A program made the translations under genes and the position numbers. Shown one piece after another: positions 14,789 through 22,709 of a stretch of 23,582 nt of DNA. The stretch covers positions 1 through 23,582 of the forward strand of contig CALWNE010000023.1 in assembly GCA_944382705.1 (NCBI GenBank), written 5' to 3'. The stretch's first letter is position 1; the number at the start of each line of letters is the position of its first letter. This DNA is from an uncultured Allofournierella sp. Its GTDB lineage: Bacteria; Bacillota; Clostridia; Oscillospirales; Ruminococcaceae. The notes under the pieces were generated by a model, which worked only from the letters and a program-made list of their open reading frames with translations, was not told where the DNA came from and ran no database searches.

Positions 14789-15865
14789 ATGAAAAAGAGA
14801 ATTGGAATTTTGACATCCGGCGGCGATTGCCCCGGTTTGAACGCAACCATCCGTGGTGCAGCCAAGGCGCTGTACCAGCGCATGGGTGACCAGGTGCAAA
14901 TTATTGGCATCAGCGATGGATATTCCGGTTTAATCAATGGTGTATGGCGGGAGATGCATCCCAGCGAATTTTCCGGTATTCTTACCATGGGCGGCACCAT
15001 TTTGGGCACCAAGCGCACCCCGTTTAAGCTGATGCGGGTGATTGGGGACGACAATGTGGACAAGGTTGCCGCCATGAAAAAGAACTATAAGGAGATGGGG
15101 CTGGATTGCCTGCTCTGCCTGGGCGGCAACGGCACCCATAAAACCGCCAATATGCTGGCGCAGGAAGGATTGAATGTAATCGGCCTGCCCAAAACCATTG
15201 ACAACGATATTTATGGTACCGATGTGACCTTTGGGTTCCACACCGCTGTGGACATTGCCACCGAGGTCATCGACCGCATCCACACCACGGCCTCCAGCCA
15301 TCGCCGCTGCATGGTTGTGGAAATTATGGGAAATAAGGCCGGCTGGCTGACTCTGTACTCCGGCGTGGCTGGCGGCGCGGATATTATTTTGATTCCCGAA
15401 CATCCTTACAACATTGATACTGTATGTGCAGCAGTGGAAAAGCGTGCCTCCCAGGGGAAAAACTTTTCGATTTTGGCGGTGGCCGAGGGTGCTTTCGACA
15501 CCGAGGAAGCCCGGATGAAGCGCAAGGAGCGGGCTGCCCACCGCAAGGAGCAGGGATACGGCAATGCAACCCAGCGCATTGCGGACCAAATTGAGCAGAT
15601 GACCGGCTTTGAAACCCGTGTTTGCGTGCCCGGCCATATGCAGCGGGGCGGCTCGCCCTCTGCCTACGACCGTGTGCTGGCTACCCAGTTTGGTACCTAT
15701 GCCGCCAAGCTGGTGGAGCAGGAGCACTACGGCGTGACCGTTGCCATGCGCAACAACCACCTGACCGCCAACGATTTGAGCGACATTGCAGGTAAGAGCC
15801 GCCTTGTGCCGGAGGACCACGGTATGCTGGATGTGGCCCGGCGGATGGGCATTAGCATGGGCTAA
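14789..15865 (+). CDS. pfkA: 6-phosphofructokinase (PfkA superfamily, group III-like)
   Basis: This 358-aa cytoplasmic enzyme phosphorylates fructose 6-phosphate, the committed step of glycolysis. It begins RIGILTSGGDCPGLNATIRG (phosphate-donor loop) and has the donor motif LGGNGTHKTAN and the catalytic GLPKTIDNDI with Asp138. MGNKAGWLT, IPEHPYN, VAEGA and the sugar-binding PGHMQRGGSPSAYDR follow. At the positions that sort ATP from pyrophosphate enzymes it has Gly115 (E. coli Gly104) with Lys135 (E. coli Gly124). Gly104 is generally tied to ATP use, so an ATP enzyme is more likely. The Mg-binding Asp of GGDG is Asn114 here, which I believe recurs in clostridial relatives. GGGAGG sits 10 nt before the ATG. 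The gene appears monocistronic between the tRNA block and the valS T-box. Confidence 0.93.
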   Translation: MKKRIGILTSGGDCPGLNATIRGAAKALYQRMGDQVQIIGISDGYSGLINGVWREMHPSEFSGILTMGGTILGTKRTPFKLMRVIGDDNVDKVAAMKKNYKEMGLDCLLCLGGNGTHKTANMLAQEGLNVIGLPKTIDNDIYGTDVTFGFHTAVDIATEVIDRIHTTASSHRRCMVVEIMGNKAGWLTLYSGVAGGADIILIPEHPYNIDTVCAAVEKRASQGKNFSILAVAEGAFDTEEARMKRKERAAHRKEQGYGNATQRIADQIEQMTGFETRVCVPGHMQRGGSPSAYDRVLATQFGTYAAKLVEQEHYGVTVAMRNNHLTANDLSDIAGKSRLVPEDHGMLDVARRMGISMG

Positions 15866-15884
15866 AGAAATTTTGACACAGCCA

Positions 15885-15914
15885 TTGACGGCGGCGGCCG
15901 CCATGCGCTATAAT
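15885..15914 (+). promoter_or_regulatory. Promoter of the valS T-box transcript
   Basis: TTGACG (15885-15890), 18-nt spacer, TATAAT (15909-15914) starts about 20 nt after the pfkA stop. A second TTGACA at 15873 is too far away to pair with this -10. Confidence 0.75.
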
Positions 15915-15921
15915 GCATACT

Positions 15922-16182
15922 AATAAATGCGTTGAAAAAGAGGGCGCACAGCAAAGCCGTTTGAAAAAGAGAGCCGGGGGCAGGTGAAAGCCCGGCAAAG
16001 GGCGCTGGGCGTTGTCGCTTTTGAGCAGGCAGAGTGAACCATGGTTTAGTAGTTCTGCCCGGTTTGCCCCCGTTACGGGTACCGAGTGGCTGCCTGCGGG
16101 CGGCAATTTGGGTGGTACCGCGGTTTTGTAATGTACAAAGGCCGTCCCAAGTGTTTTTTAGCACCTGGGGCGGTCTTTTTTT
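15922..16182 (+). promoter_or_regulatory. T-box riboswitch controlling valS
   Basis: The leader between the promoter and valS has T-box hallmarks. GGTGAAAGCCCGGC sits in the distal part of stem I. The near-invariant antiterminator motif GGGTGGTACCGCGG lies at 16110-16123, and a terminator follows. Uncharged tRNA-Val pairing with the leader should favour the antiterminator and turn valS on. In a rough fold of stem I the unpaired 3' stretch around 16011-16016 reads GTTGTC, so the specifier is probably the Val codon GTC (16014-16016). That pick is inference. Confidence 0.92.
16140..16182 (+). terminator. T-box attenuator terminator
   Basis: A 14-bp stem with one mismatch (16140-16153 with 16162-16175, 8-nt loop) is followed by TTTTTTT. 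It is mutually exclusive with the antiterminator and sits 35 nt before the valS ATG. Confidence 0.85.
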
Positions 16183-16217
16183 GTCCCCAGGCGGAAGATT
16201 CATATGGAGGGAACGAC

Positions 16218-18845
16218 ATGAAAGAACTGGAAAAATTGTACGACCCTGCCCGTGTGGAAGATGACATTTATGCTTTTTGGCTGAATGGCGGCTACTTCCA
16301 TACCAAGGCAGACAAGAACAAAAAGCCCTACACCATTGTGATGCCGCCGCCGAACGTAACCGGTCAGCTGCACATGGGCCATGCAATGGACGAGACCTGG
16401 CAGGATATTCTGATTCGTTTTAAGCGGATGCAGGGGTATGCAGCCCTGTGGGTGCCCGGCACCGACCATGCCTCCATTGCCACCGAAGCTAAGGTTGTGG
16501 CAAAGATGAAGGAGGAGGGCCTGACCAAGGAGGCCCTGGGCCGTGAGGGCTTTTTGGAGCGTGCCTGGGATTGGAAAAACCAGTACGGCAACCACATTGT
16601 TGGCCAGCTGAAAAAGCTGGGCTGCTCCTGCGACTGGGAGCGGGAACGCTTTACCATGGACGAGGGATGCAGCAAGGCTGTGCTGAAGGTATTCAAGGCT
16701 CTGTATGACAAGGACCTGATCTACCGGGGTGAGCGCATCATCAACTGGTGCCCCCACTGCAAAACCAGCATCTCTGATGCTGAGGTGGAATACGAGGATC
16801 AGGACGGCAGCTTCTGGCATCTGCGCTACCCCATTGCAGGCAGCGACGAGGTGCTGATTCTGGCCACCACCCGCCCCGAAACCATGCTGGGCGATACCGC
16901 TGTTGCCATCCATCCCGATGACGAGCGTTACAAGCACCTGCATGGCAAAAAGGTGCTGCTGCCCCTGCTGAACAAGGAAATCCCCATTGTAACCGATACC
17001 TATGTGGATATGGAGTTCGGCACCGGCGTGGTAAAAATCACCCCTGCCCATGACCCCAACGACTTTGAGGTAGGCCAGCGTCACAACCTGCCCATTGTGA
17101 AGGTAATGGACGACACCGCCCACATGACCGAGGATTGCGGCAAGTATGCAGGCATGGACCGTTACGAGGCCCGCAAGGCCATTGTGGCTGACCTGGAGGC
17201 CGGCGGCTACCTGGAGAAAATCGAGCCCCATCCCCACAATGTGGGTACCTGCTACCGCTGCGGTACCACCATTGAGCCCATGGTTTCCAAGCAGTGGTTT
17301 GTGCGGATGCTGCCCCTGGCCGGCCCGGCCATTGACGCTGTGCGGGATGGCCGCATCAAGTTTGTGCCGGAGCGTTTTGACAAGCAGTACTTCCACTGGA
17401 TGGAAAACACCCGTGACTGGTGCATCAGCCGTCAGCTGTGGTGGGGCCACCGGATTCCGGCCTACTACTGCGACGCCTGCGGCCAGGTGCATGTGAGCGA
17501 TGAGCCCATGACCACCTGCCCCAGCTGCGGCGCACCGGTGCGTCAGGATGAGGACACCCTGGACACCTGGTTCTCCAGTGCTCTGTGGCCCTTCAGCACC
17601 CTGGGCTGGCCCGAAAAGACCGAGGATCTGGAGTATTTCTACCCCACCAACACCCTGGTGACCGGTTACGACATCATTACCTTCTGGGTATCCCGCATGA
17701 TTTTCTCTGCACTGGAATACACCCAGCAGATTCCCTTTGACACCGTGCTGATTCATGGCCTGGTGCGTGATGCTCAGGGCCGCAAGATGTCCAAGAGCCT
17801 GGGCAACGGCATTGACCCCCTGGAAATCATTGCACAGTACGGTGCCGACGCTCTGCGTCTGACCCTGGTTCTGGGTTCCACCCCTGGCAACGATATGCGC
17901 TTCTCCGATGAAAAAATCAAAGCAAGCCGTAACTTTGCCAACAAGCTGTGGAACGCTACCCGCTTTGTGATGATGAACCTGCCGGAGGACTTTGAGGCTG
18001 GCTTGCCTGCCGCAGAGCATCTGGATTTGAGCGACAAGTGGATTCTGTCCACCCTGAACAACCTGGCCCGCACCGTGACCGACAACCTGGATAAGTTTGA
18101 GCTGGGTCTGGCTGCTCAGAAGGTGCAGGACTTTATTTGGGAAGTTTACTGCGACTGGTACATTGAGATTGCCAAGGTTCGCCTGAACTCCACCGATGCT
18201 CAACAGGCTGATACCGCCCGCAAGGTTCTGGTGTATGTGCTCACCCAGGCGTTGAAGCTGCTGCATCCCTTCATGCCCTTCATCACCGAGGAAATCTACC
18301 GTGCCCTGCCTGGTACCGAGGAGACCATCATGACCCAGCAGTGGCCTCAGTTTACCGCCGAGCTGGATTTTGCCCAGGATGAGGCTGATTTTGCAAAGCT
18401 GATGGACTTTATTAAGGCTGTGCGTACCATCCGTGCAGACATGAATGTGCATCCTGCCAAGCGCACCAGCATGATCATCGAGACCAACGCCATGGAAGCC
18501 TTTGGCCATGGCGGAGAGTATCTGGCAAAGTTTGCCTTTGCCACCGATGTGAGCCTTACCGAAAAGTACACCGGCGAAACCACCGGTATGGTACAGGTTA
18601 TCACCGACGCTGCCCGTGGCTTTATTCCCATGATGGAACTCATCGACCGGGAAAAGGAGCTGGCTCGTCTGAACAAGGAAAAGGAAGTGGCCGAAAAGGA
18701 CATTGCTATGTTCCAGCGTCAGCTGAGCAATGAGGGCTTTGTGAACAAGGCTCCCGCACAGGTGGTTGAGGAGATCCGCCAGAAGCTGGCCCGTGCAACC
18801 GAGAAGCTGGCTCGTGTGGAGGAATCCATCGCCGCTTTGGGCTAA
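16218..18845 (+). CDS. valS: Valyl-tRNA synthetase
   Basis: This 875-aa class I aminoacyl-tRNA synthetase charges tRNA-Val in the cytoplasm. It has PPPNVTGQLHMGHAMD with the HIGH-type motif HMGH (52-55) and the KMSKS loop at 523-527. The CP1 editing region contains ATTRPETMLGDTAVAIHP. Two Cys clusters (CPHCKTS; CDACGQ..CPSCGAP) look like zinc-ribbon elements. DWCISRQLWWGHRIPAYYC and DTLDTWFSSALWPFS are typical ValRS blocks. The last 65 or so residues form the ValRS coiled-coil arm (LARLNKEKEVAEKDIAMFQ). The open frame reaches back to 16086 across the T-box terminator, but GGAGGG (16206-16211) and family alignment place the start at 16218. It is controlled by the T-box and followed by its own terminator. 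Confidence 0.97.
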   Translation: MKELEKLYDPARVEDDIYAFWLNGGYFHTKADKNKKPYTIVMPPPNVTGQLHMGHAMDETWQDILIRFKRMQGYAALWVPGTDHASIATEAKVVAKMKEEGLTKEALGREGFLERAWDWKNQYGNHIVGQLKKLGCSCDWERERFTMDEGCSKAVLKVFKALYDKDLIYRGERIINWCPHCKTSISDAEVEYEDQDGSFWHLRYPIAGSDEVLILATTRPETMLGDTAVAIHPDDERYKHLHGKKVLLPLLNKEIPIVTDTYVDMEFGTGVVKITPAHDPNDFEVGQRHNLPIVKVMDDTAHMTEDCGKYAGMDRYEARKAIVADLEAGGYLEKIEPHPHNVGTCYRCGTTIEPMVSKQWFVRMLPLAGPAIDAVRDGRIKFVPERFDKQYFHWMENTRDWCISRQLWWGHRIPAYYCDACGQVHVSDEPMTTCPSCGAPVRQDEDTLDTWFSSALWPFSTLGWPEKTEDLEYFYPTNTLVTGYDIITFWVSRMIFSALEYTQQIPFDTVLIHGLVRDAQGRKMSKSLGNGIDPLEIIAQYGADALRLTLVLGSTPGNDMRFSDEKIKASRNFANKLWNATRFVMMNLPEDFEAGLPAAEHLDLSDKWILSTLNNLARTVTDNLDKFELGLAAQKVQDFIWEVYCDWYIEIAKVRLNSTDAQQADTARKVLVYVLTQALKLLHPFMPFITEEIYRALPGTEETIMTQQWPQFTAELDFAQDEADFAKLMDFIKAVRTIRADMNVHPAKRTSMIIETNAMEAFGHGGEYLAKFAFATDVSLTEKYTGETTGMVQVITDAARGFIPMMELIDREKELARLNKEKEVAEKDIAMFQRQLSNEGFVNKAPAQVVEEIRQKLARATEKLARVEESIAALG

Positions 18846-18867
18846 ACAGCATTATGTTTTAATGAGA

Positions 18868-18912
18868 AAGGCAGGCTCCCGCCGTTTGGCAGGAGCCTGC
18901 CTTTTATTTTTG
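18868..18912 (+). terminator. Terminator after valS
   Basis: GGCAGGCTCC (18870-18879) and its perfect complement (18892-18901), extended by two A-T pairs, are followed by TTTTATTTTTG. Confidence 0.88.
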
Positions 18913-19040
18913 TGCTTTTGTTTCTGTGTGTTCAAAGTTACAGGGACTGGAGAAGATGCTGGCGGCCGCTGCGTGGAGTCTGTTTTTAGCAAAGTGAAGT
19001 GTTTTGTTCAAAACTACTACAAATCGGGTCTAAAATCCGG

Positions 19041-19087
19041 TATAATAGCCGATATAAAGGCGGCTCAATCCAATGCGAAAGAGCCGC
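19041..19087 (+). promoter_or_regulatory. Possible -10 and leader hairpin of the vanZ-folC pair
   Basis: A perfect TATAAT (19041-19046) lacks a convincing -35 (TACAAA at about 17 nt). It is followed by an inverted repeat, GCGGCTC (19060-19066) and GAGCCGC (19081-19087), ending 5 nt before the AAAGGAGG ribosome site. Confidence 0.35.
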
Positions 19088-19110
19088 ACACAAAAGGAGG
19101 CGTTGGAGCA

Positions 19111-19785
19111 ATGAAACAAAAGACCAGCCCATGGCTGATTTTATTCCGCATTGTGTTTACCTGCTGCTTGGTATACAGTGTGTTTTTTATCTTTAGCAAT
19201 TCACTGGAAATTGCAGCAATTTCCAGTGACCGCAGCCAGCAGGTGCGGGAGTTGATTAACAAAGTTGCAGGGATGGTGGGCCTTGGGCCTTTTTCACTGT
19301 ATACAATCCGAAAGCTGGCCCACTTTACCGAATTTATGATTATGGGCTTTTGGTTCATGCTTTGCTTGCGGGTGTACACCCGGCATTTTATACGCCATGT
19401 AAGCTGGCCTTTGTTTTTTGGTCTTGGCACCGCAGTAACCGACGAAACCATTCAGCTGTTTGTGGAGGGACGAGGTTCCAGCGTGAAGGATGTTTGGATT
19501 GATTTTTCCGGCTTTGTGGCAGGTTTGTTTGTAGCATTGTTTTTGCTCATGTTTGTACGGATGTGCGCTATTCTTTACAAGCACCGGAATGACAATCAGG
19601 GCCCGGCGGTTTCGGCTGTTGCTGGCTTGGAGCAGCAGCCAGCCCCACAGCCGGAGCCAGAAGTGCGGAAAAGATGGACATCACGCCAGGCAGAACTGAC
19701 GGATGAACCAGGGCGAGCGACACAGAGCAGCCCGGCGATAAAGCAGCAACAGGAGGACGACTATGAAACACCCCTCACCTATTGA
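19111..19785 (+). CDS. VanZ-family membrane protein with hydrophilic C-terminal tail
   Basis: This 224-aa protein has four likely membrane segments (about 8-28, 73-88, 98-110, 133-151). VanZ-family landmarks are RKLAHFTEF (67-75), TDETIQLFVEGRGSSVKDVWIDF (from 110) and GFVAGL. The family is named for a protein giving low-level teicoplanin resistance, but most members have no known function, and nothing here shows glycopeptide resistance. Residues 157-224 form a Gln/Pro/Glu-rich soluble tail not part of the usual domain. AAAGGAGG (19093-19100) fixes the start. The longer open frame back to 18766 runs through the valS terminator and is rejected. The end overlaps the folC start by 23 nt. Residues 30-41 are encoded by a perfect hairpin (19201-19229). 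Confidence 0.85.
   Translation: MKQKTSPWLILFRIVFTCCLVYSVFFIFSNSLEIAAISSDRSQQVRELINKVAGMVGLGPFSLYTIRKLAHFTEFMIMGFWFMLCLRVYTRHFIRHVSWPLFFGLGTAVTDETIQLFVEGRGSSVKDVWIDFSGFVAGLFVALFLLMFVRMCAILYKHRNDNQGPAVSAVAGLEQQPAPQPEPEVRKRWTSRQAELTDEPGRATQSSPAIKQQQEDDYETPLTY
19201..19229. repeat. Perfect hairpin inside the vanZ-like coding sequence
   Basis: TCACTGGAAATTG (19201-19213) is followed by a 3-nt loop CAG and the exact complement (19217-19229). The stem is 13 bp without mismatch in the middle of a reading frame. Confidence 0.85.
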
Positions 19786-21025
19786 ATGGCTGCAGCAGCT
19801 GCCCCGGCTGGGAGGGGCACCCGGTCTGGACCGGATGCGCCAGCTGATGCAGGCACTGGGCAACCCCCAGAAGGAATTGAAGGTGATTCACCTGGCCGGA
19901 ACCAACGGCAAGGGAACCACGGCCACCTTGACCGCTAATATTCTGCGCTGCGCCGGATACAAAACCGGCCTGACCATTTCGCCCTATGTGCTGGAATTCA
20001 GGGAGCGTTTTCAAATCAATGGAGAAATGATTGATACGCAGGAGTTGGAACAGCTGGCACAGGAGGTGTATATTGCAGCCCAGAGCCTGCCCCAGCTTCC
20101 AGTGCAGTTTGAGGCTGTTACTGCCGTGGCGTTGCTCTGGTTTGCCCGCAGCCACTGTGATTTTGCGGTACTGGAAACCGGCCTAGGTGGTCGGTGGGAT
20201 GCCACCAATGTGGTGGACAACACGCTGGTGGCAGCCATTTTACGCATTGACCTGGATCACACCCAGCTGCTGGGGGATACCCTGGGCCAGATTGCAGCGG
20301 AAAAGGCGGGCATCATTAAGCCGGGCTGCACCGTGGTGGAATACCCCTTGCAGGACCAGGAGGCCCAGCAGGAGATTGTGGCCGCCTGCATTCGCAACCA
20401 GGCAGAGTTGGTGCAGCCTCAGTTGGAGGACCTGGAACTTGAGGACACCCAGGGACGGTTGGAGTGTGTATTCAGCTATGGAGGCTACCGGGTGCATCTG
20501 CCTTTTTTAGGGGCGCATCAGGCTTGCAATGCTATGGTTGCCATTGAGATTGCCCTGGCCTTGTGGCGCAAGGGGTATGAAATTTCTGACCAGGCCATTC
20601 AAACAGGATTGGAAACCGCCCGACTGCCTGCCCGCATTGAGGTGCTGGGGCAAACGCCGCCCCTGCTGCTGGATGGATGCCACAACCCGGCGGGGGCAGC
20701 TGCTCTTGCTGGTACGCTGGAGCGTTATCTGGGCCGGCCCGTAGCTGGTGTGGTGGGGGTATTGGCGGACAAGGCAGTGGAGGAGATGGTGCGCTGCCTT
20801 GCCCCCTGCCTGAGCCGTGTGTATGCGGTAACACCCCACTGCCCCCGTGCTATGGAAGCAGAACAGCTGGCAGAGCTGATTGGCCGCATCCGTCCGGAAC
20901 TGCCGGTTGAGGTTTGTTCTAGTCTGGAGCAGGCCATCAACAAGGGACGAGACTGCCCTGAGGGGTTGGTGGTGTGCGGCTCGCTCTATCTGGCCAGTGA
21001 GGCTCGCCCCTTACTGAAGAATTAG
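19763..21025 (+). CDS. folC: Bifunctional folylpolyglutamate synthase/dihydrofolate synthase
   Basis: This 420-aa cytoplasmic Mur-ligase-fold enzyme adds glutamate to dihydropteroate and to tetrahydrofolates using ATP. It has the P-loop GTNGKGTT (46-53), the folate-binding ISPYVLEFRERFQING and LETGLGGRWDATNV. The magnesium and carbamylated-Lys regions read DHTQLLGDTLGQIAAEKAGI, and LLDGCHNPAGAAAL lies in the C-terminal domain. Length is typical. AGGAGG at 19750-19755 precedes the ATG. The start lies 23 nt inside the vanZ-like gene, so the two are co-transcribed and probably translationally coupled. A strong terminator follows about 130 nt after the stop. Confidence 0.95.
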   Translation: MKHPSPIEWLQQLPRLGGAPGLDRMRQLMQALGNPQKELKVIHLAGTNGKGTTATLTANILRCAGYKTGLTISPYVLEFRERFQINGEMIDTQELEQLAQEVYIAAQSLPQLPVQFEAVTAVALLWFARSHCDFAVLETGLGGRWDATNVVDNTLVAAILRIDLDHTQLLGDTLGQIAAEKAGIIKPGCTVVEYPLQDQEAQQEIVAACIRNQAELVQPQLEDLELEDTQGRLECVFSYGGYRVHLPFLGAHQACNAMVAIEIALALWRKGYEISDQAIQTGLETARLPARIEVLGQTPPLLLDGCHNPAGAAALAGTLERYLGRPVAGVVGVLADKAVEEMVRCLAPCLSRVYAVTPHCPRAMEAEQLAELIGRIRPELPVEVCSSLEQAINKGRDCPEGLVVCGSLYLASEARPLLKN

Positions 21026-21158
21026 AAAAATATCGCACAATTGACGCCAAAAGCTTAGGGAGCGTGCCGGGAGAAAAAGCCCTGCATGACCAATTGCCTG
21101 GAATAACAGAGTGCAGCCTTGGAAGCGGCCACCGACCCACTGCGGCAAAATATGCAAA

Positions 21159-21211
21159 AAACATCTCGTATACTGGTGCAGGAAACCAGTGTACGGGATG
21201 TTTCTTTTTTT
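21159..21211 (+). terminator. Strong terminator between folC and the sigma-F operon
   Basis: A 19-bp stem with three G-T pairs (21159-21177 with 21185-21203, 7-nt loop) is followed by C and seven Ts. It ends only 33 nt before the spoIIAA ATG. Confidence 0.88.
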
Positions 21212-21244
21212 GCACAGAATACAAACAGGAAAGAAGGCGAAGCA

Positions 21245-21541
21245 ATGGCAAAGGTGAGTTTCAGCGGTGCGCAGGAGTTACTGGCCGCTTATTTAAGCGG
21301 AGAAATCGACCATCATTCCGCCCAGGAGCTGCGTCAGTTGATTGATACGGAGATTGGAGCGAGAATGCCCGCCCAGCTGATTTTGGATTTTGGGGATGTA
21401 AGTTTTATGGATTCCTCCGGTGTGGGGCTGATTTTGGGGCGTGCCCGCAGAATGAAGGCACTGGACGGAACGGTTGTGGTGCAGCACACACCGCCTTCCA
21501 TTCGGAAAATGCTGGATTTGGCTCAAATCCAATACGAATAA
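21245..21541 (+). CDS. spoIIAA: Anti-sigma-F factor antagonist SpoIIAA (STAS domain)
   Basis: This 98-aa STAS-domain protein reads LSGEIDHHSAQELRQLID, LILDFGDVSFMDSSGVGLIL. The Ser57-Ser58 pair in MDSSG matches the site where SpoIIAB phosphorylates SpoIIAA; Ser58 is the one used in Bacillus. Unphosphorylated, it would pull SpoIIAB off sigma-F in the forespore. The frame is open back to 21119, but that portion crosses a terminator and has no ribosome site. The ATG at 21245 follows a moderate AGAAGG site. The SpoIIE phosphatase expected to act on it is not in the window. The next gene starts 16 nt later. Confidence 0.92.
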   Translation: MAKVSFSGAQELLAAYLSGEIDHHSAQELRQLIDTEIGARMPAQLILDFGDVSFMDSSGVGLILGRARRMKALDGTVVVQHTPPSIRKMLDLAQIQYE

Positions 21542-21557
21542 AAAAGGAGCGGGAATT

Positions 21558-21992
21558 ATGAAGGCAATCAATATGATGAAGTTAAGTTTTTATTCCCGGA
21601 GTGTAAACGAGGGATTTGCGCGGGGAGCTCTGGCGGCATTTTTGGCTCAGGCGGATCCCACGGTGCCGGAACTGGCGGACATTAAAACCGCTGTAAGCGA
21701 GGCGGTAACAAACTGTATTGTTCATGCTTATCCCCGGCAGGTGGGAATGGTGTATCTCACTGCTGCATTGTATGAGGATGGAACCGCAAAAATTACCGTG
21801 GCGGATAAAGGCGTTGGTATGGAGGACATAAACAAAGCCATGGAACCCATGTACACCACCGGCGACCCAGAGGAACGGGCTGGTTTGGGGTTTGCGGTGA
21901 TGCAGAGTTTTATGGACCAAATTAAGGTGAGCAGCAAGCCCGGCAAAGGCACTCGAGTGGTGATGCGTAAGCGTTTGCAGGCAAAGCAATGA
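21558..21992 (+). CDS. spoIIAB: Anti-sigma-F factor / serine kinase SpoIIAB
   Basis: This 144-aa GHKL-type ATPase holds sigma-F inactive and phosphorylates SpoIIAA. It starts MKAINMMKLSFYSRSVNEGF, a strong family match. The N-box is SEAVTNCIVHAY, the G1 box VADKGVGMEDI, and the G2-like region MYTTGDPEERAGLGFAVM. AAAGGAGC 7 nt before the ATG sets the start; the open frame upstream to 21474 overlaps spoIIAA and is not used. It is the middle gene of the three-gene operon, 39 nt before sigF. Confidence 0.95.
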   Translation: MKAINMMKLSFYSRSVNEGFARGALAAFLAQADPTVPELADIKTAVSEAVTNCIVHAYPRQVGMVYLTAALYEDGTAKITVADKGVGMEDINKAMEPMYTTGDPEERAGLGFAVMQSFMDQIKVSSKPGKGTRVVMRKRLQAKQ

Positions 21993-22031
21993 GGCCTTTT
22001 CTTTACATATTAAAGAAAGGGGAGCGGTTAT

Positions 22032-22709
22032 ATGCCTGCAAAGTTAGGTCCGAGAGAGGAGTTTATTGAACAAAACCTTGGCCTGGTGCATGCCTGTGCA
22101 GGACGATTTCGAGGCAGGGGGCTGGAGTACGATGATTTATATTCTGCCGGGTGCATAGGACTGGTAAAAGCTTACGATGGGTTTGATGAGGAACGGGGAG
22201 TGCAGTTTTCTACCTATGCGGTGCCGGTGATTTTGGGAGAAATCAAAAAATTGTTTCGGGATGGAGGCACCGTAAAAGTAAGCCGTTCAGTAAAGGAGCT
22301 GGGGCTCAAGGTGAACCTGGCCCGGGAACAGTACCTGAAGCAAAACGGCACCGAACCCACCGTAGGCCAGCTGGCTCAGATGGTGGATGCAAAACCGGAA
22401 CAGGTGGCTATGGCCATCCGGGCAAGCCAGCCTGCGTTGTCACTTACTCCGGCGGGAGAAGATGGTGCCAAGGAACTGGATATCTCGGTAGAATCTGCTG
22501 AGGAGGAACTGGCAGACCGTATTAGCCTGCAGGCGGTATTGGCAGCGTTGGAACCTCAGGACAGGCAGTTGATTTTTTTGCGTTTTTTTGGCGAAAAGAC
22601 CCAAAGTGACACCGCCAAAATTTTGGGAACCACCCAGGTGCAGATTTCCCGGCGGGAACGAAAAATTCTGCAATGGATGCGCAGCCAGCTGCTGGAGGAA
22701 GGCGGGTGA
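22032..22709 (+). CDS. sigF: RNA polymerase sporulation sigma factor sigma-F
   Basis: This 225-aa sigma-70 family factor is the first forespore-specific sigma in endospore formers. Region 2 reads YDDLYSAGCIGLVKAYDGFD, then RGVQFSTYAVPVILGEIKKLFRDGG, followed by the region 3 start VKVSRSVKELG. The region 4 helix-turn-helix is TQSDTAKILGTTQVQISRRERKIL. Gene order spoIIAA-spoIIAB-sigF separates it from the close relatives sigma-G and sigma-B. A run of AAAGGGGAG precedes the ATG. It is the last gene before the long gap leading to the rRNA promoters; spoVAC, often found next in Clostridia, is absent. Confidence 0.95.
   Translation: MPAKLGPREEFIEQNLGLVHACAGRFRGRGLEYDDLYSAGCIGLVKAYDGFDEERGVQFSTYAVPVILGEIKKLFRDGGTVKVSRSVKELGLKVNLAREQYLKQNGTEPTVGQLAQMVDAKPEQVAMAIRASQPALSLTPAGEDGAKELDISVESAEEELADRISLQAVLAALEPQDRQLIFLRFFGEKTQSDTAKILGTTQVQISRRERKILQWMRSQLLEEGG

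Noticed and set aside
16200..18509. 769-aa open frame on the - strand opposite valS
   Set aside because: It is antisense to a clear ValRS and has no recognisable domain or start signal; the same codon-bias effect explains it. The long - strand frames at 2060-3667 and 8393-9958 are rejected on the same grounds.
18766..19110. Upstream extension of the vanZ-like frame
   Set aside because: It overlaps the end of valS and its terminator; a strong ribosome site marks the internal ATG at 19111.
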